From Trichomonas vaginalis G3 (taxonomy: Eukaryota > Parabasalia > Trichomonadida > Trichomonadidae), in assembly GCF_026262505.1 (NCBI RefSeq), contig NC_067204.1, positions 24,149,300 through 24,213,299 on the forward strand: a DNA stretch of 64,000 nucleotides, written 5' to 3'. The notes below the pieces were generated by a model. It was not told the DNA's origin. It saw only the letters and a list, made by a program, of their open reading frames with translations, and did no database searches. This document shows, piece after piece, positions 19,099 to 29,366 of the stretch (positions are counted from its first letter, which is position 1; each line of letters opens with the position of its first letter). The translations under genes and the position numbers were made by a program.

Positions 19099-21453
19099 TT
19101 AATTTCCGCGTGTTTTAATATTAGAATTCTGATCTTCCTCCTGAACAATTCTAAGTAGAACTTCTTCAAGTGCATCAATAGTAAAAGTGAACTGATCAAC
19201 ACCAAACTCTCTCATTCTTGATTCCAAAGTTTTTACGAATGTTGCAATTTTATCTTCAACAATTGGAATGTGATACGTGTTATTCTTCTTTTTCTCAATA
19301 GTTACACCATCAATAACAGATCTAAGCATTGCCAAGAACCCTTCTTTATCATATTCTTCATTAACAACTCTCAAAACATATCCACATTTAAATATCGATC
19401 TCAATTCAGTTGCAGACCCTTTCTTTTTGATTTCTCCTTTCGACATAACAAATATTTTGTTGCAGACTTGTTCACTTTCTTCCAAAGCGTGTGATGTAAT
19501 CATACAAACAGATTCTTTCTGAGAAGCAAGAACTTTCCAGATATTCTGTCTTGCCTCGAAGTCTACACCTGCTGTAGGTTCATCTAACACGATAATTGGT
19601 GGTTTCGAAAGTAATGCGATCGCAATACAAAGTTTTCGCTTTTGTCCACCGGAAAGATTGAGGGATTGCATCTCGGCAATCGATGTAAGCTGAAGGGATG
19701 ACAGTAATAGGTCTGTTCTGTCTATAATCTGTTCAGGAGTGAGTCCACGAATTGTTCCAAAAAGTGACAAGTGGTCGCGAATGGAAAGCTCCGGGACAAT
19801 TGTGTTTCCTTGGAAACAGACACCGCTGCATTGCTTGATCTCTTCAAATCCTGAATAAACGTCTGTTGAATCATGTCCGAAAAGTGAAATTCTGCCGTCA
19901 TCTGCAACTAATGTGTTCGTCATCGTTCCAATCAATGTACTCTTGCCACTACCGTTAGGGCCAATAATGGCAACAACATCGCCAGGCTCTAATTCGAAGT
20001 TTACTCCGTTTAATGCCTTAATTTCTCCGTAATTCTTTCTAAGACCTGTCGCTTTGAGTACTATTGAGTCATTCTTGAAGTAGTCACGAGGATGGCTCGT
20101 CAACAACGCTTTAATACGATCAGGAACGAAATGAGTTTCTTGATACAAAATAATTATAAAAAATAACATCGCATAGAATATGTTTGAGTATACTAACAAT
20201 ATTGCGTTATGCGTCATCGCATAATTATCACCACTATAAAAATTATTCCATGTTACTGGTCCCTGGTACCTGTAAGACGCGAAAACGCTGGTTAATCCTT
20301 GCGTATATGCGATTTGAGGGAAAAATAATGTCAAAACTGTGATGAAAAACTCGGATTGATTTGTCTTCAAAAATCCACTGACAATTGAGAAAAGCATTGA
20401 TACTACAGTCATCGGGAGCTTCACACTCCTTTGGCTTTCATCATTGTTGACTGCTAAACTCAATAAAAATACTGAAAAAGTGCTCGAAATTGAAAATAAG
20501 AAAAAGAATACGAAAATTACGGACATATCTGAATCAATGAGAATACTTTCGGATGTAAGGTAAAATGACATGATTAAACATGCTGGAAGGCAACAAATAA
20601 TTGATGTGACAATTGTTGCTGACCAAAACACGAAACGGCTGCAGCCACCAAGGTAAAGTGAGTTAATAAAACCATTTGCGCGATCTTTCATCAGAAAACT
20701 GGCTTCTGTACCAAGAAGTGAAATTATTGGAAGCATCATGTAAGTTGCGATGATATTATCTGCTGTAAACTTGTAATCGATGACTTTCCCGGCATATTGT
20801 TTGTGATGGAAGATGACATTCGTTGTGAAATTACAAAAACTTGAAATTCTTTCGTAAAGAACAACTATCATTGATTCTACTGAGTTATCTTTGAAGTCTT
20901 TTGTTGCTACAGCTACTTCTGGGTTTATACAGAAATCAGGCGCTTTGGAATTCCAAAAATAATATCCGGCGGCTGTATCGTATTTATAGAATGCATTTAC
21001 CATGAAATATGTTGAATTGTAATAATGTGGTTTAATTTGAAAGTTATTAAACATCGATTTAACTTCTTTTGTGTTAGGAGCAAGTCCGAACGCGTTTTTT
21101 GACCTTTTTTCAAGAGACATTGATATATTATTAACAGCTGAATAATAATCTTGGGCAACTGGACGCCTAATATCGCTAAATGATGGTTTTTCATCCAAAT
21201 CTATATTTGTTAGTGGCAAAATAAAGAAAGGAACTAAAAACATAGTGACAAATGTGGATGATGTGCGTCTACGAACAATTAAATTCTTCTTTAAGAGTGC
21301 CAAAAAAGAAGTGATAAATTTCGGATTTGGAATCGAATAAAAAAACGACTTTTGGTCAGGAATTTGGTCCTGGGGTTCCAAGTTTGCTGTTTTATCGGGT
21401 TTCCCCATCTTAGTATAGTTTGATTTTTTCTTTTTCTCCCTCTTTGGAGGCAT
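19099..21453 (-). CDS. ABC transporter, ABCA-type half transporter
   Basis: 784 aa: a basic cytosolic N-terminus (MPPKREKKKK), a first membrane helix at about 65-85 (FVTMFLVPFFILPL), a large extracytosolic loop (about 85-235), about five to six membrane helices (about 240-440), then one nucleotide-binding domain. The NBD has Walker A GPNGSGKST (about 500), signature LSGGQKRK (about 600), Walker B PIIVLDEPTAGVD (about 620) and the His-switch SHALEE. TM-then-NBD order with a long first loop is the ABCA pattern; these move lipids across membranes, usually as dimers of halves. The C-terminal regulatory domain is about 120 aa. The frame is intact. A possible trichomonad Inr was not found close to the ATG. 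Confidence 0.9.
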   Translation of the reverse strand: MPPKREKKKKSNYTKMGKPDKTANLEPQDQIPDQKSFFYSIPNPKFITSFLALLKKNLIVRRRTSSTFVTMFLVPFFILPLTNIDLDEKPSFSDIRRPVAQDYYSAVNNISMSLEKRSKNAFGLAPNTKEVKSMFNNFQIKPHYYNSTYFMVNAFYKYDTAAGYYFWNSKAPDFCINPEVAVATKDFKDNSVESMIVVLYERISSFCNFTTNVIFHHKQYAGKVIDYKFTADNIIATYMMLPIISLLGTEASFLMKDRANGFINSLYLGGCSRFVFWSATIVTSIICCLPACLIMSFYLTSESILIDSDMSVIFVFFFLFSISSTFSVFLLSLAVNNDESQRSVKLPMTVVSMLFSIVSGFLKTNQSEFFITVLTLFFPQIAYTQGLTSVFASYRYQGPVTWNNFYSGDNYAMTHNAILLVYSNIFYAMLFFIIILYQETHFVPDRIKALLTSHPRDYFKNDSIVLKATGLRKNYGEIKALNGVNFELEPGDVVAIIGPNGSGKSTLIGTMTNTLVADDGRISLFGHDSTDVYSGFEEIKQCSGVCFQGNTIVPELSIRDHLSLFGTIRGLTPEQIIDRTDLLLSSLQLTSIAEMQSLNLSGGQKRKLCIAIALLSKPPIIVLDEPTAGVDFEARQNIWKVLASQKESVCMITSHALEESEQVCNKIFVMSKGEIKKKGSATELRSIFKCGYVLRVVNEEYDKEGFLAMLRSVIDGVTIEKKKNNTYHIPIVEDKIATFVKTLESRMREFGVDQFTFTIDALEEVLLRIVQEEDQNSNIKTRGN

Positions 21454-21709
21454 CTGTTAAAAAAAATGTACTATTTCGACAAAAATCTCGATTAAAATAA
21501 GAGCTATAAAGCGAGCTGTTTATAACAATAGGATAAAAGGTCATATGAGGTTGAGCGTCACTTTTTCATATTGCCGAAAACAAATATAATTTAAATGTTA
21601 ACATAAAACAGATATACATGTCAAGAATTATAAATTTTCCAATCGGTTAGACTTCTGAATTTTCTATTTGTCAAATAATTGAGATAAAAAACTACACTTT
21701 TTCTTTCGG
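21454..21709. promoter_or_regulatory. Divergent promoter region of the ABC transporter and GMPP genes
   Basis: 256 bp shared by two outward-facing genes. Near the GMPP ATG there is TACACTTTTTC (about 21690), one base off the TCACTTTTT initiator seen at other genes here. No other motif is recognised. Confidence 0.45.
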
Positions 21710-22768
21710 ATGCCTAAACAGGATCTTCCACTTGCAGCACTTGTTTTAGTTGGTGGTTTTGGAACACGTCTCAGACCGCTTACTTTCACATGTTCTAAGC
21801 CATTAGTTGAGTTTTGCAACAAACACATGTGCGAATTCATGCTTGACGCGTTAGTTGCAGCAAACTGCAAGAAGATCATTCTTGCTCTTGCCGAACTCCA
21901 AGATGATCTTAAGAGATTCATCGAAAGTTACCAACAAGCTCACCCAGGAATTGAAGTTATCCCATCCATCGAAATTGAACCATTAGGAACTGCAGGACCA
22001 ATCGCTCTTGCTAGAAAGCACTTGAAAGGACATAGATTCTTCATGTTAAACTCAGATATTATGTCTATTTATCCATTCACAGATTTATTAAAGTACCACA
22101 TGAATCACGATGGCGAAGCTACAATCATGAGCATCAATGTTGAAGATGGATCACGTTACGGTGTCATTGATTCAGACGCAGAAGGAGTTGTCACCGGATT
22201 CCGCGAAAAACCAACAGAAAACAACAAGAACGTTGCTATTAATGCTGGTCATTACATATTAGAGCCATCCGTAGTCGATTTGATCCCTGAAAAGTTCTGC
22301 TCAATTGAACGCGAAATTTTCCCAGAAATCGCCTCAAGAAAGCAACTCCACGTCATGAAACTTCAAGGACATTGGATGGATATCGGTACTCCACAGGCTT
22401 TCCTTGAAGCAATTCCTTTAGCAAAAGAAACTCTCAAAATACAGTCATTCATCGACGAAACATCTACAATCGCCGAAGGAGTACACATTGGCGACGACGT
22501 TGTTATTGGCCCACACGTTACAATCGGAAAAGGCTCAAAACTCGACAGATGCGTAATTCTTGAGGGAACAGTGATCGGCGAGAACACAACAATACAGAAC
22601 TCCATCATCGGATGGCGCAACAAGATCGGAAACAACGTTTCTGTTACAGAGACGACAGTTACTGGTCGAGGATGCACAATTAAGGATGAAACTAAGGTTA
22701 GTAGTATGATAGTTTGCCCATACATAACTGTTGATAAGAACAGTAAGCCTAAATCAGTTATGATCTAA
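21710..22768 (+). CDS. GMPPB: Mannose-1-phosphate guanylyltransferase (GDP-mannose pyrophosphorylase)
   Basis: Makes GDP-mannose from GTP and mannose-1-phosphate, the donor for N-glycans, GPI and surface glycoconjugates. 352 aa, the usual length of the eukaryotic beta subunit/bacterial-like enzyme. Residues 8-21 hold the nucleotidyltransferase signature LVLVGGFGTRLRPLT, followed by CSKPLVEFCNKHM; FMLNSDIM (about 105) carries the metal-binding Asp; FREKP occurs at about 164. Residues about 245-350 form a left-handed beta-helix of hexapeptide repeats (IGDDVVIGPHVTIGKGSKL). Cytosolic. The stop is embedded in TAAATAAAATAAAA, a typical poly(A) context here. Codon use is that of a well-expressed gene. 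Confidence 0.93.
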   Translation: MPKQDLPLAALVLVGGFGTRLRPLTFTCSKPLVEFCNKHMCEFMLDALVAANCKKIILALAELQDDLKRFIESYQQAHPGIEVIPSIEIEPLGTAGPIALARKHLKGHRFFMLNSDIMSIYPFTDLLKYHMNHDGEATIMSINVEDGSRYGVIDSDAEGVVTGFREKPTENNKNVAINAGHYILEPSVVDLIPEKFCSIEREIFPEIASRKQLHVMKLQGHWMDIGTPQAFLEAIPLAKETLKIQSFIDETSTIAEGVHIGDDVVIGPHVTIGKGSKLDRCVILEGTVIGENTTIQNSIIGWRNKIGNNVSVTETTVTGRGCTIKDETKVSSMIVCPYITVDKNSKPKSVMI

Positions 22769-23262
22769 ATAAAATAAAATTATAAAATATTACTATTTAA
22801 TATAGATTATTTATTTACTATTACATCTGTGAGTTAATGCTATTAAGATGATCCAAAATCGATCAATCAAAAGGTAGTGCACATTTTACTATCATATGAG
22901 TACAAGTTTTAAAATTAATTATGAGCATAAAAACTGAGGCGTTATCCTGGTGATTATTGTTAGCATAGTTTCATTGAAGAATGCTGATATGTTCATCAAC
23001 AATAGGATCTCATAAATTGATTTCATTTTACAACTAAGGATGTCTCATCTTTTATCTTCAAATAAAAAAATTCTTTAGCTTAGCTTACTGTTTTTCGATT
23101 ATAATTGATTTTTGATATTAAAATGATGAGAATGAATATAATATAACTCATCACATCTAACAAACTCAAGTGCAAATAATGCGTCAAAACGATTAATGTA
23201 CCCCCTAATGAAAATCTTCTCCGAAAATACCAGAAAACTAAAGAATATCTCATGTAAGAACA
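22769..23262. other. Intergenic spacer, no gene seen
   Basis: About 490 bp between the 3' ends of GMPPB and the ankyrin gene. A/T-rich, nothing recognised. Confidence 0.6.
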
Positions 23263-23269
23263 TTATTTT

Positions 23270-24560
23270 TTCGCACCATGTGAAATAAGAACTTCGACAG
23301 TTTCTTTACATTTATTTTCTACTGCATACTGCAGAGAAGTTTGTCCATTATTATCTTTTTCATTGATATTCGCACCATGTGAAATAAGAACTTCTGCGGT
23401 TTCATTATTATTATTCAATGCTGCAATATGAAGTGCAGTTTCTCCATCTTGAGTTTTTTCATTGATATTCGCACCATGTGAAATAAGAACTTCTGCCGTT
23501 TCTTTACTACAATTCTGAGCTGCATAATGAAGTGAAGTTTTTCCATATTTATCTTTTTCATTGATATTCGCACCATGTGAAATAAGAACTTCTGCGGTTT
23601 CATTATTATTATTCAATGCTGCAATATGAAGTGCAGTTTCTCCATCTTGAGTTTTTTCATTGATATTCGCACCATGTGAAATAAGAACTTCTGCCGTTTC
23701 TTTACTACAATTCTGAGCTGCATAATGAAGTGAAGTTTTTCCATATTTATCTTTTTCATTGATATTCGCACCATGTGAAATAAGAACTTCTGCCGTTTCT
23801 TTACTATTATACCATGCTGCAATATGAAGAGCAGTATAGCCATCATCATCTTTTTCATTGATATTTGCACCATGTGAAATAAGAACTTCTGCAGTTTCTT
23901 TACAATTATTTTCTACTGCATAATGCAGAGCAGTTTTTCCATATTTATCTTTTTCATTGATATTCGCACCATGTGAAATAAGAACTTCTGCCGTTTCTTT
24001 ACTATTATACATGCTGCAATATGAAGAGCAGTATAGCCATCATCATCTTTTTCATTGATATTTGCACCATGTGAAATAAGAACTTCTGCAGTTTCTTTAC
24101 AATTATTTTCTACTGCATAATGCAGAGCAGTTTTTCCATATTTATCTTTTTCATTGATATTCGCACCATGTGAAATAAGAACTTCTGCCGTTTCTTTACT
24201 ATTATACCATGCTGCAATATGAAGAGCAGTATAGCCATCATCATCTTTTTCATTGATATTTGCACCATGTGAAATAAGAACTTCTGCAGTTTCTTTACAA
24301 TTATTTTCTACTGCATAATGCAGAGCAGTTTTTCCATATTTATCTTTTTCATTGATATTCGCACCATGTGAAATAAGAACTTCTGCCGTTTCTTTACTAT
24401 TATTCAATGCTGCAATATGAAGTGAGGTTTTTCTATCTTCAATTTTTTCGTTGATATTCGCATCATGTGAAATAAGAAATTCTGCAGTTTCTTTACTATT
24501 AAACATTGCTGCAATATGAAGTGCGGTTTTTCCATATTTAAATTTTTCATTGATATTCGC
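23270..24560 (-). repeat. 99-bp tandem ankyrin-coding repeats
   Basis: The motif TTCATTGATATTCGCACCAT recurs about every 99 bp (33 codons). Two higher-order patterns are visible: a 198-bp unit repeated near 23350-23770 (the ...KTQDGETALHIAALNNNNETAE / ...KDKYGKTSLHYAAQNCSKETAE pair) and another 198-bp unit near 23800-24350 (KDDDGYTALHIAAWYNSKETAE / KDKYGKTALHYAVENNCKETAE). The copies are nearly identical, pointing to recent pairwise duplication. Confidence 0.9.
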
Positions 24561-25130
24561 ACCGCGTGAAAGGAAGTATTCGAAAAGGGATGGAATATTA
24601 AAAATCGATAAATAAACAAAGCATTTGCTTATATCATTAGTTTGATCGAAATAAACTAAAAATGATTCAAGATTATTATACATTCCACAATATTGTAAAT
24701 CTATCTCTATATTGTATTCATTCATCAAGAATGTAACAAAATCAATGTTGTGTGAAATAATTGCACATTTCATGCATTTTTCATCTGGTTTTTGATATTT
24801 CAAACATTCACTCATGATCTCTGAATTTCCTCCTAAAAATGAAAATTGAAGACATTTTTGAGTTATTTCGGATTTAAATTTTGTTCTTAACAGCTTGAAA
24901 CAATCAACAGCTCCATGGTAACAACATAATTCAAGTAATGAATATCCACTATAATAATCTGGATATAATTTACTATTAAGTCTTTGATTTTTATCAAATC
25001 CTTCTTGCTCTGTGAATGAGATGAATCTTTCTTTGTCATTATACATAATATAGGGTGTCCAAAGGTGTGTTTAGCACAAACCTGAATACTGCGAATAGAA
25101 ATAAACAAGTTACATATATATAAAGTTTAT

Positions 25131-26147
25131 TTAAATATAATCACCATTGGATTCAATCACGCGTTCGCAGCGATCGATCCAGGCTTGAAAGACACGCTTT
25201 AAATCATCATGAGAAAATTGCTCAAATTGCTCTCTTACAAAATTTTCAAGATCATCTGGACTCGCGAATTCGCGTCCTTCAGCTCTCTTTTTTAGCGTGC
25301 CGAATAAATAAAAGTCAGAGGGTGCAATATCAGGTGAATAAATTGTGTTTGGAACAACTTTGACATTGTTTTCCACCAAGTAATTCATTACCTTATGACT
25401 TTTGTGAACTCTTGAATTATCAAAATGAATTGCAAACTTTTGTTTTTGTTGTTTGGATTTCTCAAACTCATCAGAATTGATAATTTGAGTAAGAACATTG
25501 TCAATTAGATACTGAGCATTCATCGTATTAGGTTTTTGAAGAATATCAATTGCGATGATGCCATTCACGCCCCAAAAAACCGACAACATCATCATTGGTG
25601 TGTCAATTTTTTTCTTCGGGAATGTTTGCGGATTTTCATCCTTCGGGATCCACATGATTTTGGCTTCTGTTGCATATTGAAACCAAGACTCGTCCCCTGT
25701 TACTAAAAAGCGAAACTTCTTGGATTGATACGCACCCAATATAGAGAGGAGCTCTTTCGAAGATTGGACTCTAGATTTTTTTTGAACTGAATTAAGGTTG
25801 TGCGGAACCCAACGTGTATACGCTAGTTTGTAGTTCAAATAATTGTGCAGATAATAACTGACTGTTGTACGTGGTATCTTTGTCATCTCCTCTATCCTTC
25901 TGAGTGATGCTCTTGGGTCTTCATCTAGCGCTTGAAGAATTGCTTTGATTTTTCTTTGATCCGGCAATTTTTTGTCAATTTTTATGATGGGCGCCTTTTT
26001 GTTCATGAAGTGATACATCCTAACATGATACGTTACAGTGGAATAGCTAGGAGCATCCATACCGAAGCATTTTACCAATGTCTCGTAGATTTTTTTACAG
26101 TCTTTGCATTTTTTTGCAAGAGCGAGGATGTTTTCTTTATGATTCAT
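25131..26147 (-). CDS. Mariner transposase, copy 1
   Basis: 338 aa from ATG 26145-26147 (MNHKENILALAKKCKD). The frame extends 37 codons further, but those lie 5' of an initiator TCATTTTTTT and are not conserved in frame in copy 2. The N-terminal half has paired helix-turn-helix regions (RKIKAILQALDEDPRASLRR, IEEMTKIPRTTVSYYL). The catalytic D,D34D triad is LVTGDESWFQY, FAIHFDNSRVHKS and YSPDIAPSDFYLFGTLK. It cuts and pastes the element at TA dinucleotides. All catalytic residues are present, so it may be functional. Confidence 0.93.
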   Translation of the reverse strand: MNHKENILALAKKCKDCKKIYETLVKCFGMDAPSYSTVTYHVRMYHFMNKKAPIIKIDKKLPDQRKIKAILQALDEDPRASLRRIEEMTKIPRTTVSYYLHNYLNYKLAYTRWVPHNLNSVQKKSRVQSSKELLSILGAYQSKKFRFLVTGDESWFQYATEAKIMWIPKDENPQTFPKKKIDTPMMMLSVFWGVNGIIAIDILQKPNTMNAQYLIDNVLTQIINSDEFEKSKQQKQKFAIHFDNSRVHKSHKVMNYLVENNVKVVPNTIYSPDIAPSDFYLFGTLKKRAEGREFASPDDLENFVREQFEQFSHDDLKRVFQAWIDRCERVIESNGDYI

Positions 26148-26148
26148 T

Positions 26149-26158
26149 AAAAAAATGA
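26149..26158 (-). promoter_or_regulatory. Initiator TCATTTTTTT of mariner copy 1
   Basis: On the minus strand, TCATTTTTTT ends one nucleotide before the AATG of the transposase start. This is a host-type Inr carried by the element. The corresponding position in copy 2 reads TTATTTTTTT. Confidence 0.7.
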
Positions 26159-26772
26159 AAAAAATCCCGCCAAAATTTCCCGCGAAACCGCCTCTTGTCT
26201 CAAAATTCATTTTATATCCCGGCATGGCGCCAAAATACAACTTACTCATCATATACATATATTCATATTTTTTATTATATATTTATAATCAGCATATATC
26301 TCCTTTAATAGTCTCATATAGAGCGCTGTGCTAAACGCACCTTTGGACACCCTATAGCTCTGTAAATTGTATTTTTTGTATGAATATCCAGATTTTTTGA
26401 GTTAAATTCTTTAAAATTGGCAGATTTGTCTAATTTAATTCCATATTCTTTATAAAACAGGAAGTTTAGAATAGTTGCCACATTGCTGACCTCTGTGACA
26501 TGGTAATCATCAGATATGAGTTTGGCAAGAAATAAATATGACTTTGTATAGCGATTATTAAACAGAATGATATCTAAAATTTCTTTAATAGCAATTGTGG
26601 GGAGATATTTCTTTGAATCAATCAATTCTGCTTTGATCATTTTGTAAATTGACTTTAATTCTTCTTCTTTTTCCGTTTTCAGCTGATACAATGCAAGATA
26701 TGAATCTATGTAGTATTTGTAGATACTTCGCAGTTTGCTGAATTCGTTTGGATGAACGTCTTGGTCCGACAT

Positions 26773-27279
26773 TAATAATTTTTAAAAAGGGTACACTTAT
26801 AATTAACCATAAAAATACCCTTAAATTCATTAGAAAAAAAATACTATGTTGTACATTTAAAAAAACAATGACCATAAAGATTTCGGATATATAATTTATG
26901 AATGATTAAGTCCATGGATATAAAATGATACAGTAACAATAGAAAAGCCGATGGCGATAGAACACCAAGATACTTGTATTATTCAAGATTTTTTTGCCAA
27001 TCATTCTAAATCAATTGATTCTTTGAATATAGATAAAAGGATATATTCAATTAATAGATTGATTTGTATTTTCTAAAAGTTTTCAAAATATCATAAAAAA
27101 AAAAACAAATATCCCTTAATATCATCATATATTAGATAATATGTAAAAGTGTGCGTCTTAGGTTCACAATTTTCAATCCTCAAAATAAACCCATTTTCCT
27201 ACGTAAAGTCTCCCTATCGTTTTTCTGCCTCAATATTGAGTGAACCTCTATCAAAAATTTGAATAAGAGACTTTACAAA
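26773..27279. other. Intergenic spacer, no gene seen
   Basis: About 500 bp upstream of the split ankyrin gene. A/T-rich, with a long A run near 27100; nothing recognised. Confidence 0.5.
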
Positions 27280-27554
27280 AGAAAAGGAGTTTATACAGCT
27301 CTATTTTATATATTTTAAAAAACTTTCAGTTAAGAAGAGATAATGCAGTTATTGATGCGTTCGCTCAATTGACATTAAATAGATGCTCAATATTAGGAGA
27401 TTTGGGAAACGAGAAAGGGACAGACTAGCCCATTGTCACTTTTTAATTTAGCAAATGAACGCTTATGGAGTGGAGTTTTTGGGTAAATCTGATTTGCTTA
27501 TAAATGAAATAAAATCAAAAGAAACCATATTGGCATTATATTATGCAAAAATAA

Positions 27555-27763
27555 ATGATCTTACTTAGTACTTTTAAAGTTAATTTCAGAAAAAATTTGA
27601 CACAATGGTATCCGGCACATACAAGTGGTGTACAACCAAAATATAAGTTGGTTTAAACATATATTGCTATATCTCATGATCTTACTTAGTACTTTTAAAG
27701 TTAATTTCAGAAAAAATTTGACACAATGGTATCCGGCACATACAAGTGGTGTACAACCAAAAT
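27555..27763. repeat. 88-bp direct duplication upstream of the MULE transposase
   Basis: 27555-27642 is repeated at 27676-27763, essentially identical, with a 33-bp spacer. It starts ATGATCTTACTTAGTACTTT and ends GTACAACCAAAAT. It lies in the 5' non-coding part of the element, so it could be a duplicated regulatory or transposase-binding segment. Confidence 0.92.
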
Positions 27764-27923
27764 TTCATATCCCTAGTTTTACATTTATGTTTAGTTTTAT
27801 TTCACCTAATTTTCAAAGATCATAATTGAATTAGATGGCCAAGCTATTCAAAACACGACCAAGCTTATCAAAATAAGACCAATATATTCAAAATTCTTTA
27901 TTCTTTCAAATCATTTCATTTTA

Positions 27924-29366
27924 ATGCAGATCCAAGATCACGAACTCACATATATCGAGTTGCTTAAGTATGGAGTGCAACAAGAAATACAAGCAGGTTG
28001 TAGTTATTCATATAAAACTAGGAAAGAAAGAAATCAAATCCAATTTAATTGTAAGTGGCCGAATTGTCCATGTCGCTTCCTTGTTGATACACTTCCCGAT
28101 GACAAGTACCACATACGAAAATGTATTAACACCCACAATCATTCTGCCCCTTTTCCAAACAAATCACAACAAATTACATCATATTTTTCTAGATCTTATT
28201 TAACAAGATATTTTGAATCAAATCAAGACCGTGTTTACGCACAATTAGGGTGTTTCAAAGATCTTAATATCCCATTTGAGAGTGGGATCATTCCGGAAAT
28301 GTTTCAACAATCTACAGATGCTTTAAAAAAGTTTTCTAAACGCCTTCATGCAATCAATACCCGTTTCTCAGCGGATGATGTTACATCTCTTGCAATTTTT
28401 GTCGACATGGTTAAGAGTCATTCTCCAGATGATCTCATCGAGTTTATTCACGAGCCAGATCGTATGATTTTCTATTACGCCCCATTCGAAGCAAATGCTT
28501 TTTCACATCAAATACAAACTTATCACATTGATTCCACTTATAAGCTCTTGCGCTCTCGCATACCATTTTATGCCGTCACTGGCAAATTCGCGGAATCAAT
28601 TGTTTTTCCGTTTTTGTATTTTTTCGTTTGGCCCGACACAAGTGAAAATATACAAGTTTGTCTCACAGCATATTTTGGCTCCATCAATCGCGAACCATCT
28701 TATTTTTCAATGGACTGCGCACCTCAAATCACAAATGCTGTTGAAACAGCCATCCCCTTATGCCAGATCATTTGGTGTGGCGTTCATGTGCTGCGCGCTG
28801 TCATGAGAAAGGCTGAAAAGTTTCAAGATCGTTCCAACTTCGAAACTTTCTATAACTTAATGAAGTTATTGGTCTTTGGTTCTGAAGAGGAAGAAATTGA
28901 TCCTGATGAAATTTACAACAATTTAGAAGAAATTTTAAATGAGGAACCTGCTGCCCGTGAATACTTTGACCGACAGTGGCGCCATCATCTTGACAGGTGG
29001 ATGCTCCGCTATATAAATGAAGGAGATGGAACAAACAACATCTCGGAATCACATTTCAAGGTTTTGAAGCACCAGTACTTCCCAGAAAGGCGAAATCTTC
29101 GACTCGATGAACTTGTCATCGAGTTATATTCCAGTGTTGTTCCTTCATTCCTGATTAAGTTGCAAATTAAAGGTCTGGATTCAGAGAGAAGTGTTAAAGT
29201 TATCAAAAAAGTCACAAGAGATTTCGAAGAAATGACACAATTTAAAAAAGTCGAATGCATCAGTATGCTTGAAGCTGTTCAGAAAGGTCTGAAAAATGAT
29301 ACACTTGATCCCAACATTGTTTACTCAACATTAAAAATATTATTGCAAAGAAAACATTTGATTTAA
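27924..29366 (+). CDS. Mutator-like (MULE) transposase
   Basis: 480 aa. Residues about 38-75 form a WRKY-GCM1/FLYWCH-like zinc finger (CKWPNCPCRF, then HNH), the DNA-binding module of this superfamily. The RNase H-like catalytic core shows YHIDSTYKLL (first Asp, about 205), YFSMDCAPQITNAV (second Asp, about 255), CGVHVLRAV and TNNISESHFKVLKH (Glu, about 375), the DDE plus C/H signature of MULEs. An initiator-like TCATTTTA lies at 27916 just before the ATG. Uninterrupted frame with the motifs present, so it may be active. Confidence 0.9.
   Translation: MQIQDHELTYIELLKYGVQQEIQAGCSYSYKTRKERNQIQFNCKWPNCPCRFLVDTLPDDKYHIRKCINTHNHSAPFPNKSQQITSYFSRSYLTRYFESNQDRVYAQLGCFKDLNIPFESGIIPEMFQQSTDALKKFSKRLHAINTRFSADDVTSLAIFVDMVKSHSPDDLIEFIHEPDRMIFYYAPFEANAFSHQIQTYHIDSTYKLLRSRIPFYAVTGKFAESIVFPFLYFFVWPDTSENIQVCLTAYFGSINREPSYFSMDCAPQITNAVETAIPLCQIIWCGVHVLRAVMRKAEKFQDRSNFETFYNLMKLLVFGSEEEEIDPDEIYNNLEEILNEEPAAREYFDRQWRHHLDRWMLRYINEGDGTNNISESHFKVLKHQYFPERRNLRLDELVIELYSSVVPSFLIKLQIKGLDSERSVKVIKKVTRDFEEMTQFKKVECISMLEAVQKGLKNDTLDPNIVYSTLKILLQRKHLI

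Larger units (their letters stand above)
25051..26354 (-). mobile_element. Mariner element, copy 1 (Tvmar1-like, 1304 bp)
   Basis: Ends are 28-bp inverted repeats beginning TAGGGTGTCCAAAGGTG with one mismatch between ends. The target duplication is TA (25049-25050 and 26355-26356). The boundary is fixed by the host reading frame, which closes only if the element is taken as TAGGG...CCCTA. It carries one intact transposase gene and almost no other sequence. Architecture (about 1.3 kb, 28-bp TIR, D,D34D transposase) fits Tvmar1, the mariner family described from T. vaginalis. The near identity to the copy at 39924 indicates recent activity. Confidence 0.93.
23263..26772 (-). pseudogene. DUF3447-type ankyrin gene split by a mariner insertion
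   Basis: The N-terminal third (26357-26772, MSDQDVHPNEFSKL...NTIYRA) and the rest (23263-25048) lie on either side of the mariner at 25051-26354. The second part opens with MYNDKERFISFTEQEGF and the DUF3447 region (LLELCCYHGAVDCFKLL), then at least a dozen almost identical 33-aa ankyrin repeats with core ETAEVLISHGANINEKD. Removing the mariner and one TA gives ...RAIMYND..., in frame. A second defect, a one-base loss (CC to C at about 24010), shifts the frame within the repeats. The repeats are so alike at DNA level that the array must expand and contract by recombination. Confidence 0.88.

Noticed and set aside
18805-19158. 117-codon plus-strand open frame
   Set aside because: Low-complexity composition, overlaps the ABC transporter 3' end, no homology pattern, no initiator.
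21454-21480. A spliced leader exon before the ABC transporter (T tract followed by AACAG)
   Set aside because: No trichomonad-type branch/acceptor ACTAACACACAG and no donor GTATGT upstream.
25131-26258. 375-aa version of the mariner transposase
   Set aside because: The extra 37 residues lie upstream of the initiator and are not conserved in frame in copy 2; 338 aa also fits the family's usual length.
27625-27825. 66-codon frame in the MULE 5' region
   Set aside because: It lies across the 88-bp duplication, in non-coding sequence of the element.
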